From the NCBI RefSeq assembly GCF_020866925.1, contig NZ_JAJGAK010000002.1, positions 248,001 to 312,000 of the forward strand: a stretch of DNA of 64,000 nt. The letters are read 5' to 3'. A program made the translations under genes and the position numbers. Shown here one piece after another: positions 40,315 to 52,250 of the stretch; position 1 is the first letter of the stretch; every line of letters begins with the position of its first letter. The notes beneath the pieces are model-generated. The model ran no database searches. It had not been told where the DNA came from and worked only from the letters and a program-made list of their open reading frames with translations. The stretch is from Noviluteimonas lactosilytica. Lineage in GTDB: Bacteria; Pseudomonadota; Gammaproteobacteria; Xanthomonadales; Xanthomonadaceae.

Positions 40315-41562
40315 TCAGAAAGAAAGTCCGTCGCGCGCGGCGATGGTGTGCACGTCCTTGTCGCCGCGGCCGGAAAGGTTGCACAACACGATCGCGTCGC
40401 GCGGCATCTCCCGCGCGAGCTTCATGGCCTGCGCGACGGCGTGGCTGGATTCGAGCGCGGCGAGGATGCCCTCGGTGCGCGCGAGCTGGTGGAAGGCGGC
40501 GAGCGCTTCGTCGTCGGTGATGCCGACATACGACGCGCGTCCGGTGTCCTTCAGGAAAGCGTGTTCGGGGCCGACGCCTGGATAGTCGAGGCCCGCGGAC
40601 ACCGAATGCGTTTCGACGATCTGGCCGTCGTCGTCGCACAGCACGTAGGTGCGGTTGCCGTGCAGCACGCCGGGGCGTCCGGCGGCGAGCGACGCGGCAT
40701 GGTGGCCGGTCTGGATGCCCTCGCCCGCCGCTTCGGCGCCGACCAGGCGCACGTCGCGGTCGTTGAGGAAGGCGTGGAAGATGCCGATCGCGTTGCTTCC
40801 GCCGCCGACGCACGCGGTGACGACGTCGGGCAGGAGTCCATGTTCGGCGAGCATCTGCGCACGCGCTTCGCGCCCGACGACGGCGTTGAAGTCGCGCACC
40901 ATGCGCGGATACGGATCGGGACCCGCAACCGTGCCGATGATGTAGAACGTGTCGGCGACATTCGTCACCCAGTCGCGCATCGCTTCGTTGAGCGCGTCCT
41001 TCAGCGTCTGCGAACCGCTCGTCACGGGCACGACGGTCGCACCGAGCAGGCGCATGCGATACACGTTGATCTTCTGGCGCTCGATGTCGGTCGCGCCCAT
41101 GTACACGACGCATTCGAGCCCGAGTCGCGCGGCCACCGTCGCCGACGCGACGCCATGCTGCCCCGCGCCGGTCTCGGCGATGATGCGGCGCTTGCCCATG
41201 CGCTGGGCGAGCAGCGCCTGGCCGATCGTGTTGTTGATCTTGTGCGCGCCGGTGTGGTTCAGGTCTTCGCGCTTGAGCAGGATGCGCGCGCCGCCGACTT
41301 CCTCCGACAGGCGAGTGGCCTCGTAGATCGGGCTCGGGCGGCCGACGTAATGCGCGAGGTCGTGCTCGAACGCTGCGACGAAGTCCGGATCGACGCGCGC
41401 GGCGTCGTACGCCGCGGCGAGCTCTTCCAGCGGGCCGATCAGGGTTTCGGCCACGAACCGGCCGCCGAACCGGCCGAAGTGGCCGTCCGAATCGGGGGTG
41501 TGGCTGAAATCGATCAGCTCGGAGCCGGGGATGACAGGCTCAGTCTGGGTGGCAATCGGCAC
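40315..41562 (-). CDS. trpB: Tryptophan synthase beta subunit
   Basis: A 415-residue PLP enzyme condensing indole with serine. The PLP lysine is Lys108 in [14 protein letters not shown]; the glycine-rich phosphate-binding loop is [12 protein letters not shown]. The start is GTG at 41560-41562 and overlaps the trpF end by 23 bp. A short N-terminal extension precedes the conserved [18 protein letters not shown]. Confidence 0.97.
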   Translation of the reverse strand: MPIATQTEPVIPGSELIDFSHTPDSDGHFGRFGGRFVAETLIGPLEELAAAYDAARVDPDFVAAFEHDLAHYVGRPSPIYEATRLSEEVGGARILLKREDLNHTGAHKINNTIGQALLAQRMGKRRIIAETGAGQHGVASATVAARLGLECVVYMGATDIERQKINVYRMRLLGATVVPVTSGSQTLKDALNEAMRDWVTNVADTFYIIGTVAGPDPYPRMVRDFNAVVGREARAQMLAEHGLLPDVVTACVGGGSNAIGIFHAFLNDRDVRLVGAEAAGEGIQTGHHAASLAAGRPGVLHGNRTYVLCDDDGQIVETHSVSAGLDYPGVGPEHAFLKDTGRASYVGITDDEALAAFHQLARTEGILAALESSHAVAQAMKLAREMPRDAIVLCNLSGRGDKDVHTIAARDGLSF

Positions 41563-42205
41563 GACGCACTTCTTCGACGAAACGGTGCATCTTATCGCCG
41601 TCCTTGATCCCGGGGGCGGTTTCGATGCCCGAGGCCACGTCGACCCCCCACGGGAGGGTCGCCATCACCGCGTCGAAGACGTTGTCCGGCCGCAGCCCGC
41701 CTGCCAGCACGAAGGGCTTGCCCAGCCCCGTGGGGATGGTGGACCAGTCGAAGATCTGCCCGGTCCCGCCCTGCTGGCCCTGCGCATGGCCATCGAACAG
41801 GAAGGCGGCCGCACCCGGGTAGCGCATCTGGAGCTGCATGGCCTGCCCGGCCCGTTGTTCGGGGTCGAGGCCGCGCATCGGGATGCCCTTGATGTACGGG
41901 ATGCCGAACCCGCGGCAGAACGCGTCGTCCTCGCTGCCGTGGAACTGCAGCAGGCTCGGGCGCACCTGCTTGACCACCGCGCGCACTTCCTCGACCTGGT
42001 TGTCCTTGAACAACGCCACCGCATCGACCAGCGGTTCCATCGCGTTGCGCAGCACGCGCGCTTCTTCCGGCTGAAGTCGGCGCGGGCTGCCGTCGGCGAA
42101 CACGAAGCCCACCGCGTCGACGCCGAGCTCGCTCGCGAGCCGGACGTCGCCGGCGCGGGTCATCCCGCAGAACTTGATGCGGGTGCGGAACAGGGTCTTG
42201 CTCAT
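41540..42205 (-). CDS. trpF: Phosphoribosylanthranilate isomerase
   Basis: A 221-residue TIM-barrel enzyme of tryptophan synthesis (Amadori rearrangement of PRA to CdRP). The catalytic Cys is in [12 protein letters not shown] and the phosphate-binding end is [15 protein letters not shown] with [16 protein letters not shown]. Monofunctional, unlike the trpC-trpF fusion of E. coli. ATGA overlap with truA upstream and 23-bp overlap with trpB downstream. Confidence 0.96.
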   Translation of the reverse strand: MSKTLFRTRIKFCGMTRAGDVRLASELGVDAVGFVFADGSPRRLQPEEARVLRNAMEPLVDAVALFKDNQVEEVRAVVKQVRPSLLQFHGSEDDAFCRGFGIPYIKGIPMRGLDPEQRAGQAMQLQMRYPGAAAFLFDGHAQGQQGGTGQIFDWSTIPTGLGKPFVLAGGLRPDNVFDAVMATLPWGVDVASGIETAPGIKDGDKMHRFVEEVRRADCHPD

Positions 42206-42984
42206 GCGGTCACCTCCGACGGCAAGCCGAACCTGGCGGGATAACGCGGACCGAGGAAGCCCAGTCCGGTGGGCGGCGCGGTCGGCCCTGCGACGGTGCG
42301 GTCGAGTCCGGCCAGCAGCTCCGCGATCCAGGCCCCGGGGCGTTCGCCGCGGCCGACCAGGAGCAGCGATCCGACGATATTGCGGACCATGTGATGCAGG
42401 AATGCATTCGCCTGCACCTCGACGATGACCTCATCTTCCCTTCGCACCACCGTGATCTCCTGCAGGTCGCGCCGCGCGTGCGGGGCCTGGCAGTGGACCG
42501 TGCGAAAGGCGCTGAAATCGTGCTCGCCGACCAGCGCCTGCGCGGCGGCGTGCATCGCGTCGGCATCCAGCGGCAGGCGTTCCCAGGTGAGGTACTGCCG
42601 AGCCAACGCGGGCCGCACGGCGCGGTTGAGGATGCGATAGCGATAACGCCGCGCCACCGCGGAGAAGCGCGCGTGGAAGTCGTCGGCCACCGGCACGCAC
42701 CAGCGGATGCTGATCGCCGGAGGCAGGCGCGACGTCGTGCCGAGCACCCAGCCGCGCGGATCGCGATGCACGTCGGTGTCGAAATGCACGACCTGGCAGA
42801 CCGCGTGCACGCCGGCATCGGTGCGACCGGCGCAGATCGTGTCGACCTGCGTGTTCGCGACGAACGACAGCGCCGTTTCCAGCGCCTGCTGCACGGTCTC
42901 TTCGCCGGGTTCCCCGGGCTTGCTCAGTCGCTGCCAGCCGAGGAACCCGCCGCCGTCGTATTCGACGCCGAGGGCGATGCGCAT
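42202..42984 (-). CDS. truA: tRNA pseudouridine(38-40) synthase
   Basis: A 260-residue enzyme modifying the anticodon arm of tRNAs. The catalytic aspartate is Asp56 in [11 protein letters not shown]; the start of the fold is [20 protein letters not shown] at 42982-42984 is used; a GTG two codons upstream (42990) is equally possible. It heads the truA-trpF-trpB-trpA-accD cluster seen in many proteobacteria. Confidence 0.96.
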   Translation of the reverse strand: MRIALGVEYDGGGFLGWQRLSKPGEPGEETVQQALETALSFVANTQVDTICAGRTDAGVHAVCQVVHFDTDVHRDPRGWVLGTTSRLPPAISIRWCVPVADDFHARFSAVARRYRYRILNRAVRPALARQYLTWERLPLDADAMHAAAQALVGEHDFSAFRTVHCQAPHARRDLQEITVVRREDEVIVEVQANAFLHHMVRNIVGSLLLVGRGERPGAWIAELLAGLDRTVAGPTAPPTGLGFLGPRYPARFGLPSEVTA

Positions 42985-43027
42985 CGTCACCAGGCGACCA
43001 TCACGTCCGGAGCGATGCGCGCATCGA

Positions 43028-44842
43028 TCAGAGCTCGCGCAGCATGCGCGCGGCGGTGTCGCGCGCCATCGGGTCGCGGCTCGTCGCGAGCACTTCGCGC
43101 AGGATCACGCGCGCCGCGTCGTCGTCGCCCATGTCGAGGTAGGCGCGCGCGAGGTCGATCTGCTGCGTCGAAGTCTGCGGTTCGGCGACCGCGGTGTCGG
43201 CGCCGGGAGCGCCGCCGCCTGCATGCCACGTCGGCGCGGCGCCGAACTTCGCGGGCGCGGAGGTCCAATCCTGCACGGCGCGGTCCTGCACGGCGCGGTC
43301 CTGCGTGGCGGGCTTCTCGTCTTCGACGAACTTCGGCGCCGGCGCTTCGCGCAGGCCCGCATCGATCGGGATCCCCGCGGCGAGCGCTTCGGTGTCGTAC
43401 GCGCGACGCGGCGCGGGCGCGGGCTTGCGACGACGCGTGAAGAACCACGCGACCACGCCGAGCACGAGCAGCCCCGCCCCGCCCCATACCCACGCGGGCG
43501 TCGAAGCCTGTTGCTGCGGCGGCGTCGCCTGCGTCGTCGCGGCCTGCGCGTCGTTCGACTGCGCGAGGCGCTGCTCCGCCGCGGCGAGCTTGCTGTCCTT
43601 CATCGCGATCAGCGCGGCCTGGTCTTGCTGCAGCTTCTCGAGTTCGGCGACGCGCGACTTGAGATCCTCGACCTCCGCGTTGCGCGCGGCCAGGTCTTCC
43701 TTCGTCTGTTGCAATTCCTGCTGTCGGAGCATGTCGCCCTCGCCACCGGCGCTCGCGCCGGATCTTGACCCTGGGGTGTTCGCCGCGCGATCGGACGGCG
43801 GCACGATTTCGAGGCGCGCACCGGCGGTGCGCGGGGTTGCGTCGCTTGCGGTCGCGGTCGACGACGCGGGCTTCGCGCTGTTCGCGGGCGCGGCGGCCGC
43901 ATCGCTGGCGACGCTCGCCGGCTGCGGCGCGGGCGCGGTGAGCGCACGCCATTGTTCGAGATGATCTCGCACGACCGCGGCCGCTTCGCGAGGCGCGAGG
44001 TCGGCCGCGTCCTGCGCCGGCGGCACGCGCAACACCGCGCCCGACTTCAGCAGGTTCACGTTGCCCTTGATGAAGGCATCGGGATTCGCGCGCAGCAGCG
44101 CGAGCATGGTCTGGTCGAGCGTGTAGCCGCGCTGGCCCACGCCCGCCGCGATTTCCGACAGCGTCTGGCCGTCGCGCACGATCATGCGATCGGCGGGCGT
44201 CGGCGCCGCGGGCGCGGCGGTGACCGGCGCGGGTTCGGGTTCCGGTGCGGGCGGTGCGTCGGCCGCAATCGCGTCGGGGGAGATCTTGTCGGAATCGGGC
44301 GCGGCTTCCGGCGTTGCATCGTCGGCCGGCGGTGCGGGCTGTCCGATCGGTTCGGCCTCGACGGGCGCGGCGGCGACCGGACGTTCGATCACGTTCGACG
44401 GCGCGACGGTCGGCGCATCGATCGGCGGCTGCGCCGGCGCGGCGACGGTGCGCGGCGTGTCGAGCAGCGCCGAGTACTCGCGCACCAGTCGGCCGCTGCC
44501 CCAGTCGACTTCGACCAGGAAGGTCACGAGCGGCTGGCTCACCGGCGCGCTGCTGGTGACGCGAATCACCGGGCGCCCGCGATCGTCGAGCGCGACCATG
44601 AACTGCAGGTCGGCCGCGGCCCCGGTCGGCGGCTCCAGCCCGATGCGGGCGAAGGTTTCCGGCGAAGCGAGCCGCGCCTGCAGCTGCTCCAGTTCGGCCG
44701 GATCGCTGGAAACGATCGGGATTTCGGCCAGCAACGGCTGGTCGACCCGCGATTTCACCTGGATCTGGCCAAGGCCTAGCGCAGCGACCGGCCCGGCCGC
44801 AACGGCCAGAGCGATCGCCAACGCGATGCGTCGAAGTGTCAT
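43028..44842 (-). CDS. fimV: FimV-type peptidoglycan-binding pilus assembly protein
   Basis: A 604-residue inner-membrane protein of the FimV family, which supports type IV pilus assembly and polar localisation. Order: signal peptide ([21 protein letters not shown]), the FimV N-terminal domain ([20 protein letters not shown]), a Pro/Ala-rich linker, a LysM-like motif ([16 protein letters not shown]), a coiled coil at about 372-425 ([20 protein letters not shown]), one transmembrane helix ([19 protein letters not shown]), and a cytoplasmic C-terminal FimV motif ([21 protein letters not shown]). It is shorter than Pseudomonas FimV (about 920 aa), mainly in the cytoplasmic TPR part. A 15-bp tandem repeat at 43269-43298 encodes the repeated AVQDR unit. 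Confidence 0.9.
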   Translation of the reverse strand: MTLRRIALAIALAVAAGPVAALGLGQIQVKSRVDQPLLAEIPIVSSDPAELEQLQARLASPETFARIGLEPPTGAAADLQFMVALDDRGRPVIRVTSSAPVSQPLVTFLVEVDWGSGRLVREYSALLDTPRTVAAPAQPPIDAPTVAPSNVIERPVAAAPVEAEPIGQPAPPADDATPEAAPDSDKISPDAIAADAPPAPEPEPAPVTAAPAAPTPADRMIVRDGQTLSEIAAGVGQRGYTLDQTMLALLRANPDAFIKGNVNLLKSGAVLRVPPAQDAADLAPREAAAVVRDHLEQWRALTAPAPQPASVASDAAAAPANSAKPASSTATASDATPRTAGARLEIVPPSDRAANTPGSRSGASAGGEGDMLRQQELQQTKEDLAARNAEVEDLKSRVAELEKLQQDQAALIAMKDSKLAAAEQRLAQSNDAQAATTQATPPQQQASTPAWVWGGAGLLVLGVVAWFFTRRRKPAPAPRRAYDTEALAAGIPIDAGLREAPAPKFVEDEKPATQDRAVQDRAVQDWTSAPAKFGAAPTWHAGGGAPGADTAVAEPQTSTQQIDLARAYLDMGDDDAARVILREVLATSRDPMARDTAARMLREL

Positions 44843-44934
44843 TGCCTTCTCCCCTCAGGCCCCGTCGAAACTCTAGCCGCGCATGCGCGCGGCTGGCAAT
44901 CGAATATCCCCTGCCCTCTCCAACGTTTTGCGGA

Positions 44935-45954
<1,020 letters not shown>

Positions 45955-46020
45955 TTGAGTCTTGGTGTCGAGTGAAGGGTGGTTCGGAACAGCAGTGAGC
46001 GGCAACCCGCGACGCGCGTG

Positions 46021-47121
46021 TCAGCGTTTCGATTTGCCGGGTTTGATGCGCGGCGCGACGTCGCCGACGTCGCCGCACTGGGCGCGATGACGCAGCGCCT
46101 GGTCCATGAGCACGAGCGCGACCATCGCTTCGCAGATCGGCGTTGCGCGCACGCCGACGCAGGGATCGTGGCGACCGTGGGTGACGACTTCGACGGGCTG
46201 GCCTTCGAGGTCGAGGCTGCGCGCGGGCAGTCGCAGGCTGGAGGTCGGCTTGAACGCGGCCGACACGATCACCTGTTGCCCGGTGGAAATGCCGCCGAGG
46301 ATGCCGCCGGCATGGTTCGACAGGAATCCGTCCTGGGTGATCTCGTCGCGATGCTGGCTGCCGTGCTGCGCGACCGACGCGAAGCCGTCGCCGACTTCCA
46401 CGCCCTTCACCGCGTTGATCGACATCAGCGCCGCGGCGAGTTCGCCGTCGAGCTTGCCGTAGATCGGCTCGCCCCAGCCGGGCGGCACGCCGTCGGCGAC
46501 GACGTTGATGCGCGCGCCGACCGAATCGCCGGACTTGCGCAGCGCATCCATGTAGCCCTCGAGCTCGGCGGCCTGCGCCGCGTCGGGCCAGAAGAACGGA
46601 TTGCCTTCCACGTCGCCCCACGCGAATCCGCGCGGCACGACGTCGCCGATCTGCGCGAGATACCCGCGCACGCGCACGCCGAACTTCTCCAGCAACCAGC
46701 GCTTGGCGATCACCGCGGCGGCGACGCGCATCGTGGTCTCGCGCGCCGACGAACGCCCGCCGCCGCGCGGATCGCGATGGCCGTACTTCTGCCAATACGT
46801 GTAATCGGCGTGGCCGGGGCGGAAGGTCTGCGCGATGTTGTCGTAGTCCTTCGACTTCGCATCGGTGTTGCGGACCAGCAGCGCGATCGGCGTGCCGGTC
46901 GTGCGGCCTTCGTAGACGCCGCTGAGGATTTCGACGAGGTCGGCTTCGTGGCGCTGCGAGGCATGGCGGCTGCGCCCGGTGGCGCGGCGCGCGAGGTCGT
47001 CGACGAAATCTTCCGGCGCGACGGACACGCCCGGCGGGCAGCCGTCGATCACGCAGCCGATGGCCGGCCCGTGCGACTCCCCGAAGGTCGTGACGCGGAA
47101 GAGCTGGCCGAAGGTGTTCAT
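46021..47121 (-). CDS. aroC: Chorismate synthase
   Basis: A 366-residue FMN-dependent enzyme converting EPSP to chorismate, the last shikimate-pathway step. Signatures are [48 protein letters not shown] and the C-terminal [17 protein letters not shown]. Its ATG overlaps the prmB stop as ATGA. Confidence 0.97.
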   Translation of the reverse strand: MNTFGQLFRVTTFGESHGPAIGCVIDGCPPGVSVAPEDFVDDLARRATGRSRHASQRHEADLVEILSGVYEGRTTGTPIALLVRNTDAKSKDYDNIAQTFRPGHADYTYWQKYGHRDPRGGGRSSARETTMRVAAAVIAKRWLLEKFGVRVRGYLAQIGDVVPRGFAWGDVEGNPFFWPDAAQAAELEGYMDALRKSGDSVGARINVVADGVPPGWGEPIYGKLDGELAAALMSINAVKGVEVGDGFASVAQHGSQHRDEITQDGFLSNHAGGILGGISTGQQVIVSAAFKPTSSLRLPARSLDLEGQPVEVVTHGRHDPCVGVRATPICEAMVALVLMDQALRHRAQCGDVGDVAPRIKPGKSKR

Positions 47122-48071
47122 CCCGCGACGCGTGCGCCGCGATTGCGTGCGGCTTGCTCGCGTGCGTCGGCGAGTTCGCGGATGCGCGCGTTGTGTTGGA
47201 CGAGGTCCGCGCACTCGGCGACGAAGATGCCCATCTGCCCGACCTTGAACTCGACCCACGCGAGCGGAAGTTCGGGCAGCAGATCGGACAGCGCCTTCTC
47301 CGCTTCGCCCACTTCGCAGATCAGCAGGCCGTCGCGCGCCAGGTGCAACGGCGCGTCGCGCAGGATCTGCAGCGCAAGATCCAGGCCGTCGTCGCCGGCG
47401 CGCAACCCGAGCTCGGGCTCGTACGCGTATTCCTTCGGCAACGCATCGGTCTCGTCGTTGGTGACGTACGGCGGATTGGTGACGATGAGCTGGTAGTGCT
47501 CGCCCGTGAGGCCCGCGAACAGGTCCGACTTGTGGAAGTGGACGTTGCTGGCGTGCAGGCGCTGCTTGTTCTCTTCGGCGAGCGCGAGCGCGTCGTCGGA
47601 GATGTCGACGCCGTCGACGTGCCAGTCGGGGTTGTAGTGCGCCATCGCGATGGCGATGCAGCCCGAACCGGTGCACAGGTCGAGCGCGCGCAGGACTTCA
47701 CGGTCGCCGAGCCAGGGCTGGAAACCGTGTTCGATCAATTCGGCGATCGGCGAGCGCGGCACGAGTGCGCGACCGTCGGTCTTGAAGCTCAGGCCCGCGA
47801 ACCACGCCTCGCCGGTCAGGTACGCGGCGGGGATGCGCTCCTCGATGCGGCGCAGGAACAGGCCGAGCACTTCTTCCTTCTCGGCCTCTGTCACGCGCGC
47901 GTTGCCGTACACGGGGCTGAGGTCGTGCGGCAGGTGCAGCGCGTGCAGGGTGAGCTGCGTCGCTTCGTCCAGCGCGTTGTCGTAGGAATGCCCGAAGGTC
48001 AGGCCGGCCGCGTTGAAACGGCTCGCGCCGTAGCGGATCAGGTCGATGATCGTGGCCAGCTCGTCGGTCAT
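47118..48071 (-). CDS. prmB: 50S ribosomal protein L3 N5-glutamine methyltransferase
   Basis: A 317-residue SAM-dependent protein methyltransferase. The SAM motif [15 protein letters not shown] and the active-site NPPY ([12 protein letters not shown]) identify the PrmB/PrmC group; the N-terminal domain and proximity to aroC match PrmB, as in E. coli. Modification of L3 aids large-subunit assembly. ATG at 48069-48071. Confidence 0.94.
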   Translation of the reverse strand: MTDELATIIDLIRYGASRFNAAGLTFGHSYDNALDEATQLTLHALHLPHDLSPVYGNARVTEAEKEEVLGLFLRRIEERIPAAYLTGEAWFAGLSFKTDGRALVPRSPIAELIEHGFQPWLGDREVLRALDLCTGSGCIAIAMAHYNPDWHVDGVDISDDALALAEENKQRLHASNVHFHKSDLFAGLTGEHYQLIVTNPPYVTNDETDALPKEYAYEPELGLRAGDDGLDLALQILRDAPLHLARDGLLICEVGEAEKALSDLLPELPLAWVEFKVGQMGIFVAECADLVQHNARIRELADAREQAARNRGARVAG

Positions 48072-48177
48072 GGGCGCGGCGGCGCGGCGGCGGCCGCTTT
48101 CGTGGGGGCCGTGCATCATAGCGCGACCGGTATCATTCCCCGCCCCCCAAGGCGCCCCCTCCAAGGACCGGTTCCGC

Positions 48178-48822
48178 ATGTTCAATCGCACCACGCTCTG
48201 GATCCTCGTGATCGCGCTCGCCGCGGGCATCGGCCTGTTGGCCGGGCATCGCTGGTTCACGCCGAAGGCGCCGTCGCTGCCGCAGACCCAGGCCGTGCGC
48301 CTGTTCCCGGCGCCGCGCGAACTGCCCGCCTTCTCGCTGCAGCAGTCCGACGGCACGCGCCTGGTGCCCGGCGAACTGCAGGGGCACTGGACGATCGTCT
48401 TCCTCGGCTTCACCCATTGCCCCGACGTCTGCCCGACGACGCTCGCCGAACTCGCGCAGGCGCAGAAGCAGTGGGAGGGCCTGCCCGATTCGACGCGGCC
48501 GCGCGTGTTGTTCGTGTCGGTCGATCCCGATCGCGACACCGCGATCCTCGCCGGCGAATACGCGCACGCCTTCCACCGCGACACCCTCGCCGCCACCGGC
48601 GATGTGCCCGCGCTCGAAGCCTTCGCGCGCAACCTGTCGATGGTCTTCATGAAAGTGCCGCCCGCCGACGGCGCGCCGGCCGACCGCTACAACGTCGACC
48701 ACACGGCCACGCTCGCGGTGCTCGATCCGAAGGGCCGCATGACCGGCATCATCTCGCCGCCGCTCGATCCGCAGGCGATCGCCGCCGACCTGACGGCCCT
48801 CACCTCGACCATGGCACGCTGA
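48178..48822 (+). CDS. SCO1/SenC-family copper chaperone
   Basis: A 214-residue thioredoxin-fold protein anchored by an N-terminal helix ([19 protein letters not shown]), facing the periplasm. Copper ligands are Cys81 and Cys85 (CPDVC) plus His175 (YNVDHTATL). SCO proteins deliver copper to the CuA site of cytochrome c oxidase; no oxidase genes are in the window. It is divergent from prmB, and psd follows 4 bp downstream. Confidence 0.92.
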   Translation: MFNRTTLWILVIALAAGIGLLAGHRWFTPKAPSLPQTQAVRLFPAPRELPAFSLQQSDGTRLVPGELQGHWTIVFLGFTHCPDVCPTTLAELAQAQKQWEGLPDSTRPRVLFVSVDPDRDTAILAGEYAHAFHRDTLAATGDVPALEAFARNLSMVFMKVPPADGAPADRYNVDHTATLAVLDPKGRMTGIISPPLDPQAIAADLTALTSTMAR

Positions 48823-48826
48823 GCCG

Positions 48827-49696
48827 ATGCAACTCGTCACCGCCCTCACCTACGTCCTGCCCCATCGCTTCCTGTCGTCGCTCGCGCGGCGGCTCGCATA
48901 TTCCGCGGATCCGCGCGTGAAGCAGTGGCTGATCGACACCGTCGTCGACAAGTTCGACGTCGACATGACCGAAGCGGCCGAACCGGACACGACGCGCTAC
49001 CCCACCTTCAATGCGTTCTTCACCCGCGCGCTGCGCCCGGGCGCACGCACGGTCGACCCCGATCCGCGCGCGATCGCGATGCCCGCCGACGGGCGCATCA
49101 GCGAGTGCGGCCGCATCGGCTTCGCGGGCGATGCCGAACACGAAGATCCGGGCCACATCTTCCAGGCGAAAGGACACGGGTTCTCGACGGCGCAGCTACT
49201 GGGCGACGAAGAAGCGGCGCAAGCCTTCGTCGGCGGCACGTTCGCCACCGTGTATCTTTCGCCGCGCGATTACCACCGCGTGCACATGCCGTTCGCCGGC
49301 ACGTTGCGCGAAACGGTGCACATCCCCGGCCGACTCTTCAGCGTCGGCGTGGATGCGGTCGGCACCGTGTCGCGCCTGTTCGCGCGCAACGAGCGCGTCG
49401 TCTGCCACTTCGACACCGAGTTCGGACCGATGGCCTGCGTGATGGTCGGCGCGCTGCTCGTCTCCGGCGTCGAAACCGTGTGGGGCGGCATCGAGATCCC
49501 GCCGTACGGCGGCCCGATCACGGTGAAGGACTACCGTGGACGCGGCGTCCGCCTGGAACGCTTCGCCGAAATGGCGCGCTTCAATTACGGGTCGACGGTG
49601 ATCGTGCTGCTGCCGAAGGGCGTGGCGGAACTCGCACCGAAGTTGCGTGCGCAGGCGCCGGTGCGGCTTGGCGAGCGGCTCGCTTCGCTCGTTTGA
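48827..49696 (+). CDS. psd: Phosphatidylserine decarboxylase proenzyme
   Basis: A 289-residue inner-membrane enzyme making phosphatidylethanolamine. The self-cleavage motif that generates the pyruvoyl group is GST at 255-257 ([12 protein letters not shown]), giving a ~254-residue beta chain and a short alpha chain. Catalytic Asp88 (MPADGR) and the RDYHRVHMP segment are conserved. It starts 4 bp after the SCO gene. A REP element follows 19 bp after the stop. Confidence 0.97.
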   Translation: MQLVTALTYVLPHRFLSSLARRLAYSADPRVKQWLIDTVVDKFDVDMTEAAEPDTTRYPTFNAFFTRALRPGARTVDPDPRAIAMPADGRISECGRIGFAGDAEHEDPGHIFQAKGHGFSTAQLLGDEEAAQAFVGGTFATVYLSPRDYHRVHMPFAGTLRETVHIPGRLFSVGVDAVGTVSRLFARNERVVCHFDTEFGPMACVMVGALLVSGVETVWGGIEIPPYGGPITVKDYRGRGVRLERFAEMARFNYGSTVIVLLPKGVAELAPKLRAQAPVRLGERLASLV

Positions 49697-49732
49697 CGCC
49701 CGCGCGAAAAAGCAAAAACAGGGGTCAGAGCA

Positions 49733-50419
49733 CTATTTTTTTCTCGGCCGACCGAGGCGGCCCAGCCCTGCACGCTGCCGAAGGCGTTCTTCGACCAGCG
49801 CCTGGAATTTTGAAGACCCAAGCGCGCGCTGGCGTTGGGCGTACAACCGAATCGCAGCCATCTCCTCGTCCGGGATGGCTTCGGCCACGAATGCGCGATA
49901 AGCCTTTCGGCGCTCATCCGTGTCGGATGCAAGCCGGTTGAACACCTCATGTGGCGTCACCAGCAGATCAGGCAGCCCGTGTGCGTTGGCACGGGAACTC
50001 GACCATCGATAATCCGCGGCGCTCGTCACCAGGCCTGCGCGCACCGGGTTCAGCTCGATGTAGCGGTAGCAGGCCATGAGGTATCGCTCATTGTCGACGA
50101 GGCTTGCCTTGTACCGTCCTTCCCACAAAGTGCCCGTACGCCCGGTCGCGCGATTGAAAAAGCCGACGTAGGAACGCCCGACGTCTTGCATCAAGCGACT
50201 GACCGCACCTGATGCGCTGGGCGTGACCAGCAAATGCACGTGGTTCGTCATCAATACATACGCGTGCACGTGACAGTCGTGCTTCAACGTTGCATCGCGA
50301 AGATCCTGCAAATACCGAATGTAGTCGATATCGCGGTGGAAGCAGGGCTGGCGATCGTTGCCCCGCTGGATGACGTGCTGCGCGACGCCGTGCAGGTCGA
50401 GTCGTTTTGCGCGTGGCAT
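49733..50419 (-). CDS. REP-associated tyrosine transposase
   Basis: A 228-residue Y1-type single-strand transposase. The metal-binding HUH motif is His60-Val-His62 (MTNHVHLLVTP); a candidate catalytic tyrosine is Tyr84 in GRSYVGFFN, followed by RTGTLWEGRYKASLV and YIELNPVRAGLV, typical RAYT segments. The C-terminus is basic (RLGRPRKK). An ATG nine codons upstream (50446) exists, but the ATG at 50417-50419 has GGAGG 5 nt before it and gives the common start MPRAKRLDLHG. The stop codon overlaps the left REP. It appears intact. Confidence 0.92.
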   Translation of the reverse strand: MPRAKRLDLHGVAQHVIQRGNDRQPCFHRDIDYIRYLQDLRDATLKHDCHVHAYVLMTNHVHLLVTPSASGAVSRLMQDVGRSYVGFFNRATGRTGTLWEGRYKASLVDNERYLMACYRYIELNPVRAGLVTSAADYRWSSSRANAHGLPDLLVTPHEVFNRLASDTDERRKAYRAFVAEAIPDEEMAAIRLYAQRQRALGSSKFQALVEERLRQRAGLGRLGRPRKK

Positions 50420-50515
50420 GGCGGCCTCCGGTTGCGGAGGCGTCATGTTGGTTCGGTGACGACGAGCTAACGATCAGAGGACTGCGATGCGCGATGTCCG
50501 GGATCGGCTTCGCGC

Positions 50516-50543
50516 GGGGTCAGAAAAAGTGCTCTGACCCCTG
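50516..50543. repeat. REP palindrome at the right end of the RAYT unit
   Basis: GGGGTCAGA, a short A-rich loop, then GTGCTCTGACCCCTG. The left half is a truncated version of the core GGGGTCAGAGCAC. Confidence 0.8.
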
Positions 50544-50553
50544 TTTCGCTCCT

Positions 50554-52098
50554 TCAGTTCGCGGTGCAGCCTTCCAGCTTCAACGTCTGGCCCGGCTTGA
50601 TGCTGTAGCGCGGCGCCTTGATGCGGTTGGCTTCCGCGAGTTCGCGCATGTCGCACTGGAACTTCTTCGAGATGGCGGTCAGGGTTTCGCCACGGGCGAC
50701 CTTGTGCTTCGTGACTTTCGCGGGCTTGGCCGGCTTCGGCGTCGCCGCGGAAGCGACCGGGGTCGGCACTGTCGCTTCGGAACTCGCCACGGCGGTACCG
50801 CGCACGACGGCCGACGTCGGATCGCTCATCACCAGCTGGCGCGCGAGTTCCGCGCGCGCACCCTGCGCGCAATGGCGGCCGTAGAGGCCGACGATCTTCG
50901 TCGTCGCGTTGAGCGTCGCGCCGGCGGGCAGCCAGCTGTCGGCTTCGTAACGCGGGTTGAGATTGCGCAGCGCGCGCATGAAGCCGTCGCGCGTGCCGCC
51001 GTTGCCGAGGCAGATCGTCAGTTCGTAGATCGAGGCCGGGCGCGCCAGGCGCAGCGTGGCGGGCTTGGCGTCGACTTTCGGGAAGCTCAGGCCGTATTGC
51101 TTCGGGTGCAGGAACAGCCACGCCGCGGCGATCACCATCGGCACGTAGTCGCGCGTTTCCGCGGGGAACTGGTTGTAGACCGGCGCGTCCCAGAAGCCCT
51201 GCCCGTTCGCGCCGTTGTACACGCGCAACGCGCGGCCTTCGCCGCCGTTGTAGGCGGCCAGCGCGAGTTCGATGCTGCGATTGAGTTCGCCCATGCGCTC
51301 GTTGAGATACGCCGCGCTCGCCTCGGCGGAAGCGCGCGGATCGAAGCGCGTGTCGAAGCCGGTGCCGTCGGGCCCCAGGCCGAAGCGCTTGCCGGTGCCG
51401 TACATGAACTGCATCGGGCCGGCGGCGCCGGCGCGCGAGCTCACGTGCACCTTGCCGTTGGATTCCTTCGCCATGATGCCGAACAGCAGCGCCTCGGGCA
51501 GGCCCGCGCGTTCGAACTGCGGCCACATCATGGAACGCATGTACGAATAGTTTTCGTAGCTGCTCATCAACGCCGGACGCATGTCGGTGAGCCAGCGGCG
51601 GATGCCGGCCTGCACGGCCGGGTTGTACTGCACCATCTTGTCGAAGCGATGGTCGTCGGCGAGCAACTGCGCGGCGCGCGCGGCTTCCGGCACGTCGGCG
51701 GCGATGGCCGCGGTCGCGTGGTCGTCGTCTCCCTCCTCTTCCATCGCGTCGTCGTCGGCGACCTGCGCCTCGGCGTCGGCCTGCGACTTCAGCAGCCGCT
51801 TGTAGGTGGCGAGCATCGTCGGCATGGAGCAACCCTTCTGCTTCATGCAGTCGGCCATGACGTCTTCCATGTCCTCGAGCGCGGCGTCGCTTTCCGCGCC
51901 GCCCGACGGATCGGCGTTACCGATCTTCACGAGTGCCGCGCGGTAACGCTGCTCGGCCGTGGCCATGCGCGCATCGAGCGCCTCGACGGCCGCCTGGTCG
52001 CGCTTGGAAGCGGCGTGGGCGGCGGGAACGAAAGCGGCGAGCGCCATGGACATGGCGACGCACAGCGAGGCGATACGCGGGAAAACTTGATCGGACAT
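50554..52098 (-). CDS. Membrane-bound lytic murein transglycosylase D-like protein with LysM
   Basis: A 514-residue exported protein (signal peptide to about 29, AHA-A) cleaving peptidoglycan glycan strands. After an unusual N-terminal region with an acidic stretch (DDDAMEEEGDDD), the SLT domain has the catalytic Glu212 in FGIMAKESNGKVHVSSRAGAAGPMQFM, with AYNGGEGRALRVYNG downstream, as in MltD. One LysM domain ends the protein (about 466-509, KVARGETLTAISKKFQCDM). There is no lipobox Cys at the signal peptide, so it is probably periplasmic instead of a lipoprotein. E. coli MltD has two or more LysM repeats, so this is a shorter form. Confidence 0.88.
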   Translation of the reverse strand: MSDQVFPRIASLCVAMSMALAAFVPAAHAASKRDQAAVEALDARMATAEQRYRAALVKIGNADPSGGAESDAALEDMEDVMADCMKQKGCSMPTMLATYKRLLKSQADAEAQVADDDAMEEEGDDDHATAAIAADVPEAARAAQLLADDHRFDKMVQYNPAVQAGIRRWLTDMRPALMSSYENYSYMRSMMWPQFERAGLPEALLFGIMAKESNGKVHVSSRAGAAGPMQFMYGTGKRFGLGPDGTGFDTRFDPRASAEASAAYLNERMGELNRSIELALAAYNGGEGRALRVYNGANGQGFWDAPVYNQFPAETRDYVPMVIAAAWLFLHPKQYGLSFPKVDAKPATLRLARPASIYELTICLGNGGTRDGFMRALRNLNPRYEADSWLPAGATLNATTKIVGLYGRHCAQGARAELARQLVMSDPTSAVVRGTAVASSEATVPTPVASAATPKPAKPAKVTKHKVARGETLTAISKKFQCDMRELAEANRIKAPRYSIKPGQTLKLEGCTAN

Positions 52099-52218
52099 GC
52101 GAATACGACGTGACGAAAGGCCGGTCGAAGGTACCGATGCGTACGCGGGCTGACAACCTTTCGTGCGCGCGAAATTGCGGACCCGTTCGAGGTTTGCCCG
52201 AAGCGCGCCGACGCACGG

Positions 52219-52224
52219 CTAGAA
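52219..52224 (+). promoter_or_regulatory. Possible -10 box for the HerA-like gene
   Basis: TAGAAT lies 27 nt upstream of the ATG at 52251. The nearest -35-like hexamer, TTGCCC at 52193, is 20 nt away, longer than the usual spacing. Confidence 0.3.
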
Positions 52225-52250
52225 TCGCCCGACACTGAACAGGCGCGCGC

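Larger units (their letters stand above)
49716..50546 (-). mobile_element. REP-associated tyrosine transposase (RAYT) unit
   Basis: An 831-bp unit: a transposase gene flanked by perfect 18-bp inverted repeats AAACAGGGGTCAGAGCAC (49716-49733 and, inverted, 50529-50546). RAYTs are single-copy, domesticated IS200/IS605 relatives that propagate REP palindromes carrying the same core. The right end keeps a longer palindrome (50516-50543). Further REPs with this core lie at 53786 and 63424. Confidence 0.85.

Noticed and set aside
48131-48136. Promoter TATCAT upstream of the SCO gene
   Set aside because: The hexamer resembles a -10 box, but there is no -35 at usable distance and the context does not distinguish it from chance.
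49733-50419. Complete insertion sequence with target-site duplication
   Set aside because: RAYT units do not make target duplications, and none is seen. The inverted ends are REP sequences, so it is listed as a RAYT unit and not as an IS.
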